Origin: Treponema sp.
Lineage (GTDB): Bacteria; Spirochaetota; Spirochaetia; Treponematales; Breznakiellaceae
DNA: 19,035 bases
Direction of reading: 5' to 3'
Assembly: GCA_020216655.1 (NCBI GenBank)
Contig: JAIWNU010000035.1
Coordinates: 1-19,035 of the forward strand
The position numbers and the translations under genes are program-made. Each line of letters begins with the position of its first letter. The stretch's first letter is position 1. The notes below the pieces were generated by a model. It had not been told where the DNA came from, did no database searches, and saw only the letters and a list, made by a program, of their open reading frames with translations. Positions 1 to 7,739 of this stretch are shown piece after piece.

Positions 1-1019
1 TCGGCCAGGATGCGGCCAAAAAAGCCCTCTCAGTAGCGGTGTATAACCATTACAAACGGATAGCCAATCCCGCAAAAACCGCCGATGATGTTGAAATTGA
101 AAAGTCCAATGTACTTCTCATTGGTCCTACAGGGACAGGGAAAACACTTTTAGCCAAAACCCTGGCACGAAAGCTTAAGGTTCCCTTTGCAATCGCCGAT
201 GCAACAACTTTGACCGAGGCTGGTTATGTCGGTGAGGACGTAGAAAACATACTCCTCAAGCTCATACAGAACGCGGGGGGAAACATTGCCGCCGCCGAAC
301 GAGGTATTGTTTATATTGACGAAATAGACAAAATTGCTCGGAAGGGCGAAAACGTATCGATAACTCGGGACGTATCCGGCGAAGGGGTCCAGCAGGCATT
401 GCTTAAAATTATTGAAGGCACTATTGCCTCCGTTCCTCCCCAGGGGGGGCGCAAGCATCCCAACCAGGAAATGATCCGCATCGACACTACCAATATTCTC
501 TTTATTTGCGGCGGCGCCTTTGTGGGACTCGATAAATTTATTGAACAGCGGATTTCCCAGCATCCCTTAGGCTTTGGTGCCGATGTCAAAGAGCGGAAGG
601 ATAAGAATCTCCAGGAGTTATACAAGAATCTCCATCCGGATGACCTTATCCGTTTTGGCATGATCCCCGAATTTATCGGGCGGCTTCCCATAACAGTAAC
701 TTTGGATGACCTCAAAAAAGAGGATCTCAAACGGATTATCACTGAACCGCGAAACGCAATCCTTAAGCAATACAGGGCGTCCCTTGCCATCGACGACGTA
801 GAACTTGAGTTTACCGAAGAAGCTATAGACGCAATTGCCGATACGGCAATTAAACAAAAAACCGGAGCCCGGGGTCTCAGGGCCATCGTGGAACGGATGA
901 TGACCGATATCATGTTTGAAATTCCCTCTATTGAAGGGAAAAAACGGGTTGTGGTGACCAAAGACGTGGTTCTGAAATCAGAACGGCCGGAAATAATACC
1001 GCTTCAGAAAAGCGCATGA
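1..1019 (+). CDS. clpX: ATP-dependent Clp protease ATP-binding subunit ClpX (5' truncated by window edge)
   Basis: AAA+ unfoldase that recognises, unfolds and feeds substrates to the ClpP peptidase in the cytoplasm. The open frame begins at position 3 with [13 protein letters not shown], which matches the start of the ClpX AAA+ module, so the GTG at 39 is internal and not the start. The zinc-binding N-terminal domain and the true start lie left of the window. Visible motifs, in order, are Walker A GPTGTGKT (123-146), the pore loop GYVG, Walker B VYIDEIDK, the RKH segment in GGRKHPNQE, and the sensor/arginine-finger region around [11 protein letters not shown]. The C-terminal small domain is complete ([13 protein letters not shown]) and ends at a TGA that overlaps the lon start (ATGA). 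This suggests translational coupling and a clp-lon proteolysis operon. clpP, if adjacent, would be upstream and is not seen. Confidence 0.97.
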   Translation, partial: GQDAAKKALSVAVYNHYKRIANPAKTADDVEIEKSNVLLIGPTGTGKTLLAKTLARKLKVPFAIADATTLTEAGYVGEDVENILLKLIQNAGGNIAAAERGIVYIDEIDKIARKGENVSITRDVSGEGVQQALLKIIEGTIASVPPQGGRKHPNQEMIRIDTTNILFICGGAFVGLDKFIEQRISQHPLGFGADVKERKDKNLQELYKNLHPDDLIRFGMIPEFIGRLPITVTLDDLKKEDLKRIITEPRNAILKQYRASLAIDDVELEFTEEAIDAIADTAIKQKTGARGLRAIVERMMTDIMFEIPSIEGKKRVVVTKDVVLKSERPEIIPLQKSA

Positions 1020-3382
1020 GTATACTTTCTGCATTCAAAGGCAGGAATACTAAGGACGAACTCCCTCTCTTACCTTTGAGGGAGTTCGTTGTTTTTCCCC
1101 ATACCATGATCCCCCTTTTTATTACCTATACGGCGGGCATTCGGGCCATAGAAGAGGCCTTGAAACGGGATCAGCGAGTTTTTGCTGCCTGCCGCAGGGA
1201 TACAAATAAAGACGAAGAAACCTACCTAATTGGCACCGTAGCCCATATTGTGCAGCAGCTCAAACTGCCCGATGGATCTTACCGGGTAGTATTACATGGC
1301 GAATACCGGGGACATATCGGAAATACCGCATCACAGGATCAGACCGTGTTTGTAACGGTGCAGCCGGTACAATCCTCGGTTACTAACGGGCCAGAAAATG
1401 CAGAAATCGAAGCCCTCATGCGGGCCGTGCAGCGGTCCTTTACCCAATATGCGGAACTTTCTAAGAAAATAACCACCGAAGTGTTATCGGCGGTGGAACG
1501 GGCAGAAAATGCGGAAAAACTCTGCAATATCGCGGCAAACGCTCTGCCCATCAAAATAGAAAAAAAGATCGAGCTCCTTGAGCTTGATGAAGTCCAGAAA
1601 CGACTTCAGACCCTGCTCGAAAATTTAGAGCTTGAAAACGAAATCATATCACTGCAGCGCAAGATTACCGGGAAAGTGAAAAGCCGCATGGAAAAAACCC
1701 AGCGGGAATACATTCTGAATGAACAGCTTAAAGAAATTAACAAAGAACTTGGAAGGGATTCGGGGGATGATGAATTTACCGAAATGGAAAAGGCCCTGCA
1801 GGCTAAAAATCCGCCAGAAGAGGTCCTTGCCAAGGCTCTCAAGGAGCTCAATAGGCTAAAAAAACTGCAGAGTCTTTCGCCGGAAGCGGGAGTATTGCGG
1901 GCCTATCTCGAATGGATCATCGATCTTCCCTGGAATGAAGCGACCACCGACGCAAATGATTTAGCCCTGGCAGAAGAAATTCTAAACCGGGATCACTATA
2001 ATATGAAAAAACCCAAGGAGCGGATTATTGAATACCTTGCAGTCCGGCAGCTCACGAGCCAGATCAAGGGTCCAATCCTCTGTTTTGTCGGTCCCCCTGG
2101 CACAGGTAAGACAAGCCTTGGAAAATCAGTAGCCCGGGCATTGGGTAGAAATTTTGTCCGCATTTCACTTGGCGGAGTCCGGGATGAGGCGGAGATACGG
2201 GGACACCGGAAAACCTATGTAGGTGCCTTGCCGGGGAAAATCATACAGTCCATGCGAAAGGCAAAATCAATCAATCCTGTGTTTCTTCTTGATGAGATTG
2301 ATAAACTCTCGAGCGATTTCCGCGGAGATCCGGCCTCTGCAATGCTTGAGGTGCTTGATCCAGAACAGAATTCCACCTTTACGGACCATTATCTCGAGGT
2401 GCCCTACGATCTATCAAAAGTGCTGTTTATTGCCACCGCCAACTCGCTTCATACTATTCCCCACCCGCTCCTTGACCGGATGGAAGTGATTGAAATACCC
2501 GGCTATGGAGAAGAGGAAAAACTCCAAATCGCAAAAAGATATTTGATTCCCAAACAGCTGGAAGAAAACGGCCTTGCAAAGGCATCTATTAAATTTCAAG
2601 ATGAGGCAATCCGGGATATTATTCGCTATAGAACCATGGAATCGGGTGTTCGGGGACTAGAGCGGGAAATAGCCCGCTGTATCCGGCGCCTAGCCAAACA
2701 TGCAGTCCAGAGCGGGTACGGCAGTTCTAAAGACATTGGAGACTATAAAAAGACAATAAAACTCTCAACCCTTGACAGTCTTCTTGGGAACCGCAAATTC
2801 AAACACGACGTGGTCTATAAGGAACCCCGTATTGGGGTGAGCTATGGCCTTGCCTGGACTGAAACCGGCGGGACCATTCTTCCCGTAGAGACTGTCACCT
2901 TCGAGGGGTCTGGAGAACTTATAATGACGGGGAACCTCGGGGATGTTATGAAAGAGAGCGCCCGGACCGCCCTGTCTTATCTTCGCAGCATAGCCTCACG
3001 GCTCAGACTGAGCAATGAGGATATTGGCAAAACAGATTTTCATATCCATGTACCGGAAGGTGCGATCCCCAAAGACGGTCCCTCAGCCGGTATTACCCTC
3101 GCCGTTTCCATCCTTTCTACCCTGAGCCAGCAAGCCGTAAAAAGCGGTTTTGCCATGACCGGGGAGCTCACTCTAACGGGGAGAATTTTACCCATCGGGG
3201 GCTTAAAGGAAAAGCTTTTAGCTGCTATCCGAAATGGCATGACCGATGTCATTATTCCCCGGGGGAACCTGGAAGACCTCGAAGAATTGGATACGGATAT
3301 CCGGGGAGCCTTAAAAATCCATGGGGTTGATCAGGCTGATGAAGCCTTTTCCATTTTATTTGAGCCTTCAATCATAAAATAG
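1016..3382 (+). CDS. lon: ATP-dependent protease Lon (LonA type)
   Basis: Cytoplasmic homo-oligomeric AAA+ serine-lysine protease that degrades misfolded and regulatory proteins. At 788 residues it has normal LonA length. The N-terminal substrate-binding domain opens with the family's [13 protein letters not shown], followed by a long charged helical stretch around residues 190-260. Walker A GPPGTGKT is at 359-366 and Walker B LLDEID has Asp426/Glu427. The protease domain carries PKDGPSAG with nucleophile Ser690 and GGLKEK with Lys733. The 43-residue Ser-Lys spacing equals that of E. coli Lon (Ser679/Lys722). The ATG sits in an ATGA overlap with clpX, with no strong separate Shine-Dalgarno, so coupling to clpX is likely. 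A perfect hairpin lies inside codons 14-25 (see 1056-1089). The gene ends 3 bases from the convergent glycosyltransferase, with no space for a dedicated terminator. Confidence 0.98.
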   Translation: MSILSAFKGRNTKDELPLLPLREFVVFPHTMIPLFITYTAGIRAIEEALKRDQRVFAACRRDTNKDEETYLIGTVAHIVQQLKLPDGSYRVVLHGEYRGHIGNTASQDQTVFVTVQPVQSSVTNGPENAEIEALMRAVQRSFTQYAELSKKITTEVLSAVERAENAEKLCNIAANALPIKIEKKIELLELDEVQKRLQTLLENLELENEIISLQRKITGKVKSRMEKTQREYILNEQLKEINKELGRDSGDDEFTEMEKALQAKNPPEEVLAKALKELNRLKKLQSLSPEAGVLRAYLEWIIDLPWNEATTDANDLALAEEILNRDHYNMKKPKERIIEYLAVRQLTSQIKGPILCFVGPPGTGKTSLGKSVARALGRNFVRISLGGVRDEAEIRGHRKTYVGALPGKIIQSMRKAKSINPVFLLDEIDKLSSDFRGDPASAMLEVLDPEQNSTFTDHYLEVPYDLSKVLFIATANSLHTIPHPLLDRMEVIEIPGYGEEEKLQIAKRYLIPKQLEENGLAKASIKFQDEAIRDIIRYRTMESGVRGLEREIARCIRRLAKHAVQSGYGSSKDIGDYKKTIKLSTLDSLLGNRKFKHDVVYKEPRIGVSYGLAWTETGGTILPVETVTFEGSGELIMTGNLGDVMKESARTALSYLRSIASRLRLSNEDIGKTDFHIHVPEGAIPKDGPSAGITLAVSILSTLSQQAVKSGFAMTGELTLTGRILPIGGLKEKLLAAIRNGMTDVIIPRGNLEDLEELDTDIRGALKIHGVDQADEAFSILFEPSIIK
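1056..1089 (+). other. terminator-like hairpin inside the 5' end of lon
   Basis: The left arm ACGAACTCCCTC (1056-1067) is perfectly complementary to GAGGGAGTTCGT (1078-1089), with a 10-base loop. The right arm is followed by TGTTTTT. This is the shape of an intrinsic terminator or attenuator, but it sits in codons 14-25 of lon, which encode the conserved LPLLPLREF motif. The symmetry may be a codon-level accident, or it may lower lon expression relative to clpX. No function is shown by the sequence alone. Confidence 0.35.
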
Positions 3383-3385
3383 CCC

Positions 3386-4522
3386 CTAAGCCCGCCCCGC
3401 GGTCTCCATGATAACCTTAAAAGTCCGTTCCGCACAGCGTTCCCAAGAAAAGAGCTGGGCCCGTTCCAATCCACGCTGGCGGCATTCTTTGTACACCTCC
3501 CGGTTGGTAGCCAAGGTAACCATTCTGTCTGCCATATCCTCCGCAGAATCGGGGTCAAAATACAGGGCCGCATGTTCTGCAGTTTCTGGAAGGGAAGCCG
3601 CCCGGGCACAGGCCACCGGAACACCGCAGGCCATGGCTTCCAGAACCCCCATTCCAAACCCCTCATATCGGGATGGAAACACCACCATTTCAGAACCTGC
3701 ATAGAGTTCGGGTAAGTTTTTAAGCGGAAAATGGCCGGTAAAGAAAATATCGTTCCGATACTTGGAACGGGCAGCAGCCTTTTTAACCCGATCTGCATTT
3801 TTAGAGTCCGCACCGGCTAATACTAAGCGGTGGGGGTATTTGGTTCGTTCTTTAAATATCGAAAACGCTTCGATAAGCGTGACATGATTTTTAACCGGGT
3901 GGTCTATCCGTGACACATACAGAATATAGGGACGGCGGAAACTAAAGGGTTGAATAAGAATCACACTTTCCTCGTTTCGCGGACGGGGGTAAAATGCTTC
4001 TAGATCGATACCGTTAGGGATTACTTCTATCCGGGCTTCTTTTACCCTGGCAACTTCTACCAGTTCCTGTTTAACCCATTCGCTCACCGCTATAATGCGA
4101 TCTAAATTCCTTAATGAATCAGGAAATACAAGACGTAATACCGCGCCAAGATGCTCCCGGCTCCGCCAGGGCCCCCGATAAGCAGCCATATCATGAACCG
4201 TTCCAACCGTCGGACATGGTGAATGAAGCGGAAGCCCCCGGTGTGCGGCGGGGAAAAAACAGACCCCATAGCCTCTCGTTTTGGCAAATTCTGGATATAG
4301 AAAGATATGCCATAAAGAGTTGGCAGTGCGGCTTGTTTTAAAGGATTGGGAAATAAAGTCCAGGTCACCCGCCACATCGGTATAAGAATATTTATCAAAC
4401 TCCCATCCAAATAGTTCCAGTTGAGCTTCAGAGCGGGGCATACGTTTTAAAAGCTGGGTTAAATAAACCCCTACGCCCGATTTGCCCCCATCACAGGCAA
4501 AAGTATCGATTCCAATCTTCAT
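3386..4522 (-). CDS. Family 4 (GT-B fold) glycosyltransferase
   Basis: Probable retaining glycosyltransferase that moves a sugar from a nucleotide-sugar donor to a cell-surface glycan or glycolipid; the acceptor and donor are unknown. The 378-residue protein has an N-terminal GT-B half starting MKIGIDTF, with a glycine-rich GGKSGVGVYL loop near residues 12-21, and a linker IAVSEWVKQEL-IPNGID near 144-173. The C-terminal donor-binding half has LYVSRIDHPVKNH near 201-213 and the E-x7-E signature EGFGMGVLE (Glu287, Glu295) followed by AMACGVPV. No membrane segment or signal peptide is seen, so it is probably cytoplasmic and peripheral. The ATG has a good AAGGAG seven bases upstream. It stands alone, divergent from nrdR and convergent with lon, so the neighbours do not reveal its pathway. 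Confidence 0.9.
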   Translation of the reverse strand: MKIGIDTFACDGGKSGVGVYLTQLLKRMPRSEAQLELFGWEFDKYSYTDVAGDLDFISQSFKTSRTANSLWHIFLYPEFAKTRGYGVCFFPAAHRGLPLHSPCPTVGTVHDMAAYRGPWRSREHLGAVLRLVFPDSLRNLDRIIAVSEWVKQELVEVARVKEARIEVIPNGIDLEAFYPRPRNEESVILIQPFSFRRPYILYVSRIDHPVKNHVTLIEAFSIFKERTKYPHRLVLAGADSKNADRVKKAAARSKYRNDIFFTGHFPLKNLPELYAGSEMVVFPSRYEGFGMGVLEAMACGVPVACARAASLPETAEHAALYFDPDSAEDMADRMVTLATNREVYKECRQRGLERAQLFSWERCAERTFKVIMETAGRA

Positions 4523-4552
4523 GAGCCTTCTCCTTAGTTCAGGTCAGCACAT

Positions 4553-4582
4553 TCTATAACTACAAGTATGTCAAAAAATCAA
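4553..4582 (-). promoter_or_regulatory. candidate promoter of the glycosyltransferase gene
   Basis: Reading the minus strand, TTGATT (4577-4582) and TATAGA (4553-4558) are separated by 18 bases, about 30 bases upstream of the ATG. A better -35 match, TTGACA (4569-4574), lies nearby but is too close to the same -10. The call is a consensus-by-eye guess. Confidence 0.3.
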
Positions 4583-4602
4583 CAAAAAAGAGCCTGCTCA
4601 TC

Positions 4603-4631
4603 TTGTCACGCAATAGATAGCGTGATAAAAT
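4603..4631 (+). promoter_or_regulatory. sigma-70-type promoter of the nrdR-nrdD-nrdG operon
   Basis: TTGTCA (4603-4608) and TAAAAT (4626-4631) are exactly 17 bases apart, each one base off consensus. Transcription would start near 4638, giving an untranslated leader of about 85 bases before nrdR. A NrdR-box-like palindrome fills the spacer and a second one lies just downstream of the predicted start, which supports this being the regulated promoter. Confidence 0.65.
4608..4623 (+). promoter_or_regulatory. NrdR box 1 (operator in the promoter spacer)
   Basis: ACGCAATAGATAGCGT matches the NrdR-box pattern acaCwATATATwGtgt at about 13 of 16 positions and keeps the key C and G nine bases apart. 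It is an interrupted palindrome with CACGC/GCGTG arms just outside and inside. It lies between the -35 and -10, so bound NrdR would block RNA polymerase directly. Confidence 0.65.
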
Positions 4632-4649
4632 GATATCTGTTCATAAAAA

Positions 4650-4665
4650 ACACCATATATAGCGC
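4650..4665 (+). promoter_or_regulatory. NrdR box 2 (operator downstream of the predicted start)
   Basis: ACACCATATATAGCGC matches acaCwATATATwGtgt at about 13 of 16 positions. Its centre is 42 bases from the centre of box 1, four helical turns, so both boxes face the same side of the DNA. Paired in-phase boxes upstream of reductase genes are the known NrdR arrangement. Confidence 0.7.
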
Positions 4666-4668
4666 CTT

Positions 4669-4684
4669 ATTAAAGAGCTTTAAT
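4669..4684 (+). other. 16-base palindrome in the nrdR leader
   Basis: ATTAAAG AG CTTTAAT is a perfect 7+2+7 inverted repeat between NrdR box 2 and the nrdR start codon. It is too AT-rich to be a strong terminator. It might be another operator or a weak mRNA hairpin. Confidence 0.3.
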
Positions 4685-4723
4685 GACATTTAATAAGACT
4701 AAAGTAACCGGGAGTAGTATAGC

Positions 4724-5185
4724 ATGAGATGCCCCCATTGTGGCAACTTCGACGACAAAGTAATTGAATCCCGCACACTCGCCAACGGTGAGGCAATACG
4801 GCGGCGCCGGGAATGTAACGGATGCGGCTACCGTTTTACAAGCTATGAACGGATAGAGGACAAACAGTTTATGGTCATCAAACGGGATGGCCGGCGGGAA
4901 CCCTTTGACCGTTCAAAGATTGAACGGGGAGTTCAGCGGGCATTGGAAAAGAGGCCAGTCTCACAGATGACCATAGAAAATATCGTCAACGAGATTGAAG
5001 ATGCGGTGGTCATCGCAGGTAAGGCAAACCATGAGATATCCAGCAGAGAAATCGGAGAATTGGTGCTCGAAAAGTTGGGTGCCATCGACAAGGTTGCCTA
5101 TATACGTTTTGCATCCGTATATCGTCATTTCAAAGATTTGGAAGAATTTGTCCAGGAGATACAAAAGTTGGGGGGTAATGCTTAA
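4724..5185 (+). CDS. nrdR: Transcriptional repressor NrdR
   Basis: Zinc-ribbon/ATP-cone repressor that senses dATP/ATP and shuts down ribonucleotide reductase genes when dNTPs are plentiful. The 153-residue length is typical. The N-terminal zinc ribbon has CPHC (Cys3, Cys6) and CNGC (Cys31, Cys34) and a basic run RRRR at 26-29 for DNA binding. The ATP-cone follows from about residue 48 (VIKRDGRREPFDRSKIERGV). The usual VAYIRFASVYR motif is near 124-134. The start ATG has GGGAG about nine bases upstream. It is the first gene of the operon and its stop codon directly abuts the nrdD ATG. Because its own promoter has two NrdR-like boxes, autoregulation is likely. Confidence 0.97.
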   Translation: MRCPHCGNFDDKVIESRTLANGEAIRRRRECNGCGYRFTSYERIEDKQFMVIKRDGRREPFDRSKIERGVQRALEKRPVSQMTIENIVNEIEDAVVIAGKANHEISSREIGELVLEKLGAIDKVAYIRFASVYRHFKDLEEFVQEIQKLGGNA

Positions 5186-7243
5186 ATGAAACAGGTGGTT
5201 AAACGCTCTGGTAAAATCGAAGCCTATGACCGGCTGAAGATTGAGGCCGCTGTCGGCAAGGCTTTCAAAGCTGTCGGTGTTTTCGAATTAGGTGAAAACG
5301 GAAAAAACAAGGTCCAGCTCATTGTAGATCGGGTTGAAGAACTGCTGAAACTCATGATGAAGCAGCGCCACCCCAATTCTATTCCTGCCATAGAAGAAAT
5401 ACAGGACCTGGTGGAAACGGCCCTCATAGAGTCCCGGGAAATCGCCGTAGCCAAGGCCTATATACTCTATCGTTCACGGCACGAGGTTATTAGGGATACT
5501 AAAAAACTTCTGCTCGATATCGATGCAACCATGGATGGTTACCTGAATCAGTCTGACTGGCGTGTCAATGAAAATGCCAATGTAAACTACTCCCTTGGAG
5601 GACTTATTCTTCACAATTCAGGAACCATTACTGCCAATTACTGGCTTAAAAATATTTATTCAGAAGCGGTAGCTGAGGCTCACCGGAATGCGGATTTCCA
5701 TATCCACGACCTCTCCATGTTTTCTGGCTATTGTGCCGGCTGGTCCCTCAGGCAGCTTATTCAGGAAGGGCTCGGGGGCGTACCGGATAAAATTAGCTCC
5801 AAGCCTGCCCGTCACCTGAATACCCTTATGCAGCAGGCGGTGAACTTTCTGGGCTGCCTCCAAAATGAATGGGCAGGGGCCCAAGCCTTTAGTTCCTTTG
5901 ATACCTATATTGCCCCCTTTGTAAAAGCAGATAAGCTCACCGACAAGGAAATAAAGCAATGCCTGCAAAGCTTTATCTTTGGAGTTAATACCCCCAGCCG
6001 CTGGGGCAGCCAGGCGCCATTTACCAATATTACTTTGGATTGGACCGTGCCCCAGGATCTCCGGAACAAACCGGCAATCGTAGGCGGAAAGGAAATGGAT
6101 TTTACCTATGGGGACTGCCAGCCAGAAATGGACCGGATTAACAAAATTTTTATTGAACTTATGCTCGAAGGGGATGCAGCCGGCAGGGGCTTTCAGTACC
6201 CTATCCCAACCTATAACATCACCGCCGATTTCAACTGGGACAGTGACAATGCACGGCTCCTTTTTGAAATGACCGCCCGGTATGGTACTCCTTATTTCCA
6301 AAATTTTGTTAACTCTGACCTTGATCCAAGCGATGTCCGATCCATGTGCTGCAGGCTCCAGCTGGATAAGCGGGAACTACGCAAACGGGGCGGCGGACTA
6401 TTCGGTTCCGATGAACTCACTGGCTCCATTGGGGTAGTGACCATCAACCTTCCCCGCATAGGATACTTGGCAAAAGACGAGGATGATTTCTTCCGCAGAC
6501 TGGGCCGGCTCATGGATCTGGCTAAGGAAAGTCTTGTAACCAAGCGAAAGGTTGTGAATAGGCTCCTCGAGGCAGGACTATTCCCCTACACTAAACGGTA
6601 CTTGAAATCCCTGGATAACCATTTTAATACGATCGGACTTGTCGGCATGAATGAATGCCTTTTAAATTTCTTCGGCAAAGATTGCACCATAGCCACTGAA
6701 GCAGGCCAGGCTTTTGCACTTAAAACCTTACAGTTCATGAGAAACAGGCTCGCAGATTATCAGGAAGAGACCGGTGAGCTCTTTAATCTTGAAGCAACCC
6801 CTGCGGAATCAACATCCTACCGGCTCGCCAAACATGACAAAAAACGTTTCCCCCATATTATCACCGCCGGAACTGATGAGCCCTACTATACCAATTCCAC
6901 CCAGCTTCCGGTAATGTTAACCGATGATATTTTTGATGCTTTGGATCTGCAAGAAAACCTGCAAGCATCCTATACGGGCGGTACGGTTTTCCATGCCTTT
7001 TTAGGGGAAGCTATTGATGATTGGCAGACCTGCCGAAACCTGGTGAAATCTATTGCCCACAATTACCGGATTCCCTACTTTACCATTTCTCCAACCTTTT
7101 CTGTGTGTCCCGTTCACGGCTATCTGGCCGGCGAACACTTTACCTGCCCCCTCTGCAAAGAAGAGCAGGAATCAGCAATACAAAAACGTATAGCCGCTTT
7201 GGAACAGGAGCGGAAAACATTATTACAAGGAGTTACAAAATGA
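5186..7243 (+). CDS. nrdD: Anaerobic (class III) ribonucleotide reductase NrdD, large piece lacking the glycyl-radical segment
   Basis: Oxygen-sensitive reductase that makes deoxyribonucleotides from ribonucleoside triphosphates. An N-terminal ATP-cone (about residues 3-95, starting VVKRSGKIEAYDRLKIE) gives allosteric control. The ten-stranded barrel has FHIHDLSMFSGYCAGWSLRQ with Cys183, FLGCLQNEWAGAQAFSSFD, and a finger-loop SMCCRLQLD with Cys388/Cys389, one of which should be the thiyl-radical cysteine. TINLPRIGYLA follows. The C-terminal zinc site reads CPVH...CPLC (Cys641, His644, Cys654, Cys657). The protein then ends after 28 mostly charged, helix-prone residues. Family members normally continue to an RxxGY glycyl-radical motif. 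That motif is absent here and is found in the next gene. The start ATG abuts the nrdR stop codon, with a G-run upstream, so translation is probably coupled. Confidence 0.93.
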   Translation: MKQVVKRSGKIEAYDRLKIEAAVGKAFKAVGVFELGENGKNKVQLIVDRVEELLKLMMKQRHPNSIPAIEEIQDLVETALIESREIAVAKAYILYRSRHEVIRDTKKLLLDIDATMDGYLNQSDWRVNENANVNYSLGGLILHNSGTITANYWLKNIYSEAVAEAHRNADFHIHDLSMFSGYCAGWSLRQLIQEGLGGVPDKISSKPARHLNTLMQQAVNFLGCLQNEWAGAQAFSSFDTYIAPFVKADKLTDKEIKQCLQSFIFGVNTPSRWGSQAPFTNITLDWTVPQDLRNKPAIVGGKEMDFTYGDCQPEMDRINKIFIELMLEGDAAGRGFQYPIPTYNITADFNWDSDNARLLFEMTARYGTPYFQNFVNSDLDPSDVRSMCCRLQLDKRELRKRGGGLFGSDELTGSIGVVTINLPRIGYLAKDEDDFFRRLGRLMDLAKESLVTKRKVVNRLLEAGLFPYTKRYLKSLDNHFNTIGLVGMNECLLNFFGKDCTIATEAGQAFALKTLQFMRNRLADYQEETGELFNLEATPAESTSYRLAKHDKKRFPHIITAGTDEPYYTNSTQLPVMLTDDIFDALDLQENLQASYTGGTVFHAFLGEAIDDWQTCRNLVKSIAHNYRIPYFTISPTFSVCPVHGYLAGEHFTCPLCKEEQESAIQKRIAALEQERKTLLQGVTK
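7227..7243 (+). promoter_or_regulatory. Shine-Dalgarno and ATGA stop-start overlap splitting nrdD
   Basis: AAGGAG (7227-7232) lies exactly seven bases before the ATG at 7240. That ATG overlaps the nrdD stop TGA (7241-7243). This well-formed start argues that the split is real and translated, by termination-reinitiation, and is not a sequencing frameshift. The downstream frame is -1 relative to nrdD. A single-tRNA slip on the A-run (ACAAAATGA) is conceivable but does not fit the classic two-codon slippery pattern. Confidence 0.75.
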
Positions 7244-7728
7244 GGACCCTGGAACAAATTGAGCAAGAATTACAAGAAGCCCGAGAAGCCCTGGCACATG
7301 TTCAAGGAAGGAGTACCGAAGTATACAGCCGTATTGTAGGCTACTACCGTTCGGTCAAAAATTGGAACAAGGGTAAACGAGAAGAATATGAGGAGCGAAA
7401 GCTGTTTCGGGTGCCTTCGGAAAAAGAAGGCAGTGCCAAACAATTAGATAAAGCGGAACAAGCCCAGCCGAGGCTCATTCTATTTGTACGTTCAGCCTGT
7501 CCAGCCTGTCCCCCTGCAAAAGATGCGGCGACAAAACTGGGTATTCCCGTTGAATTGGTCGATGCGGATACCGCACAGGGCCTTTCAGAAGCAGCTCGGC
7601 TGAATGTACATGCAACGCCGACTGCCATATTACTTGACACCCATGGGAATGAACTGGGAAGAGCCAGGGATGCACGATCCATTCTGGCCTTTGCAAAGAC
7701 CCAAAACCGCCTCGAAACTGCAGTATAG
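7240..7728 (+). CDS. Stand-alone NrdD glycyl-radical segment fused to a thioredoxin/glutaredoxin-like domain
   Basis: A 162-residue protein in three parts. Residues 1-26 are a charged, probably coiled-coil helix. Residues 27-57 (starting EVYSRIVGYYRSVKNWNKGK) match the C-terminal glycyl-radical segment of class III reductases, with the radical glycine predicted at Gly34 in RIVGY. A lysine/glutamate-rich linker leads to a redoxin-like domain, residues about 78-156: LILFVRSACPAC with CxxC at Cys87/Cys90, a following LVDAD strand, and ATPTAILLD with a probable cis-proline at Pro127. The upstream NrdD lacks this glycyl segment, so the two proteins probably assemble into one active enzyme, with NrdG activating Gly34. 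The redoxin part could reduce the active-site cysteines. It overlaps nrdD by four bases and has a strong Shine-Dalgarno; nrdG follows 11 bases later. Longer in-frame extension upstream into nrdD is rejected as overlap. The motif assignments are firm, but the assembly is inference. Confidence 0.88.
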   Translation: MRTLEQIEQELQEAREALAHVQGRSTEVYSRIVGYYRSVKNWNKGKREEYEERKLFRVPSEKEGSAKQLDKAEQAQPRLILFVRSACPACPPAKDAATKLGIPVELVDADTAQGLSEAARLNVHATPTAILLDTHGNELGRARDARSILAFAKTQNRLETAV

Positions 7729-7739
7729 CTTAAAACACT

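Noticed and set aside
311..961. 216-codon minus-strand open frame within clpX
   Set aside because: It is antisense to strongly conserved ClpX motifs, is rich in Ser/Arg as expected for a shadow frame, and has no start signal.
3331..3813. 160-codon minus-strand frame over the end of the glycosyltransferase
   Set aside because: It is an alternative frame of the same strand as the glycosyltransferase, whose motifs are intact in the main frame.
5660..6301. 213-codon minus-strand open frame within nrdD
   Set aside because: It is antisense to conserved NrdD barrel motifs and shows no recognisable domain.
7021..7239. In-frame upstream extension of the glycyl-radical/redoxin gene into nrdD
   Set aside because: It overlaps conserved nrdD coding sequence in another frame and gives a nonsense-like protein; the ATG at 7240 has an ideal Shine-Dalgarno.
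7241..7243. The nrdD TGA read as selenocysteine or as a simple sequencing frameshift
   Set aside because: The downstream glycyl segment is in the -1 frame, so TGA readthrough would not reach it. The well-placed Shine-Dalgarno and ATG argue for a real start, though an indel cannot be fully excluded without reads.
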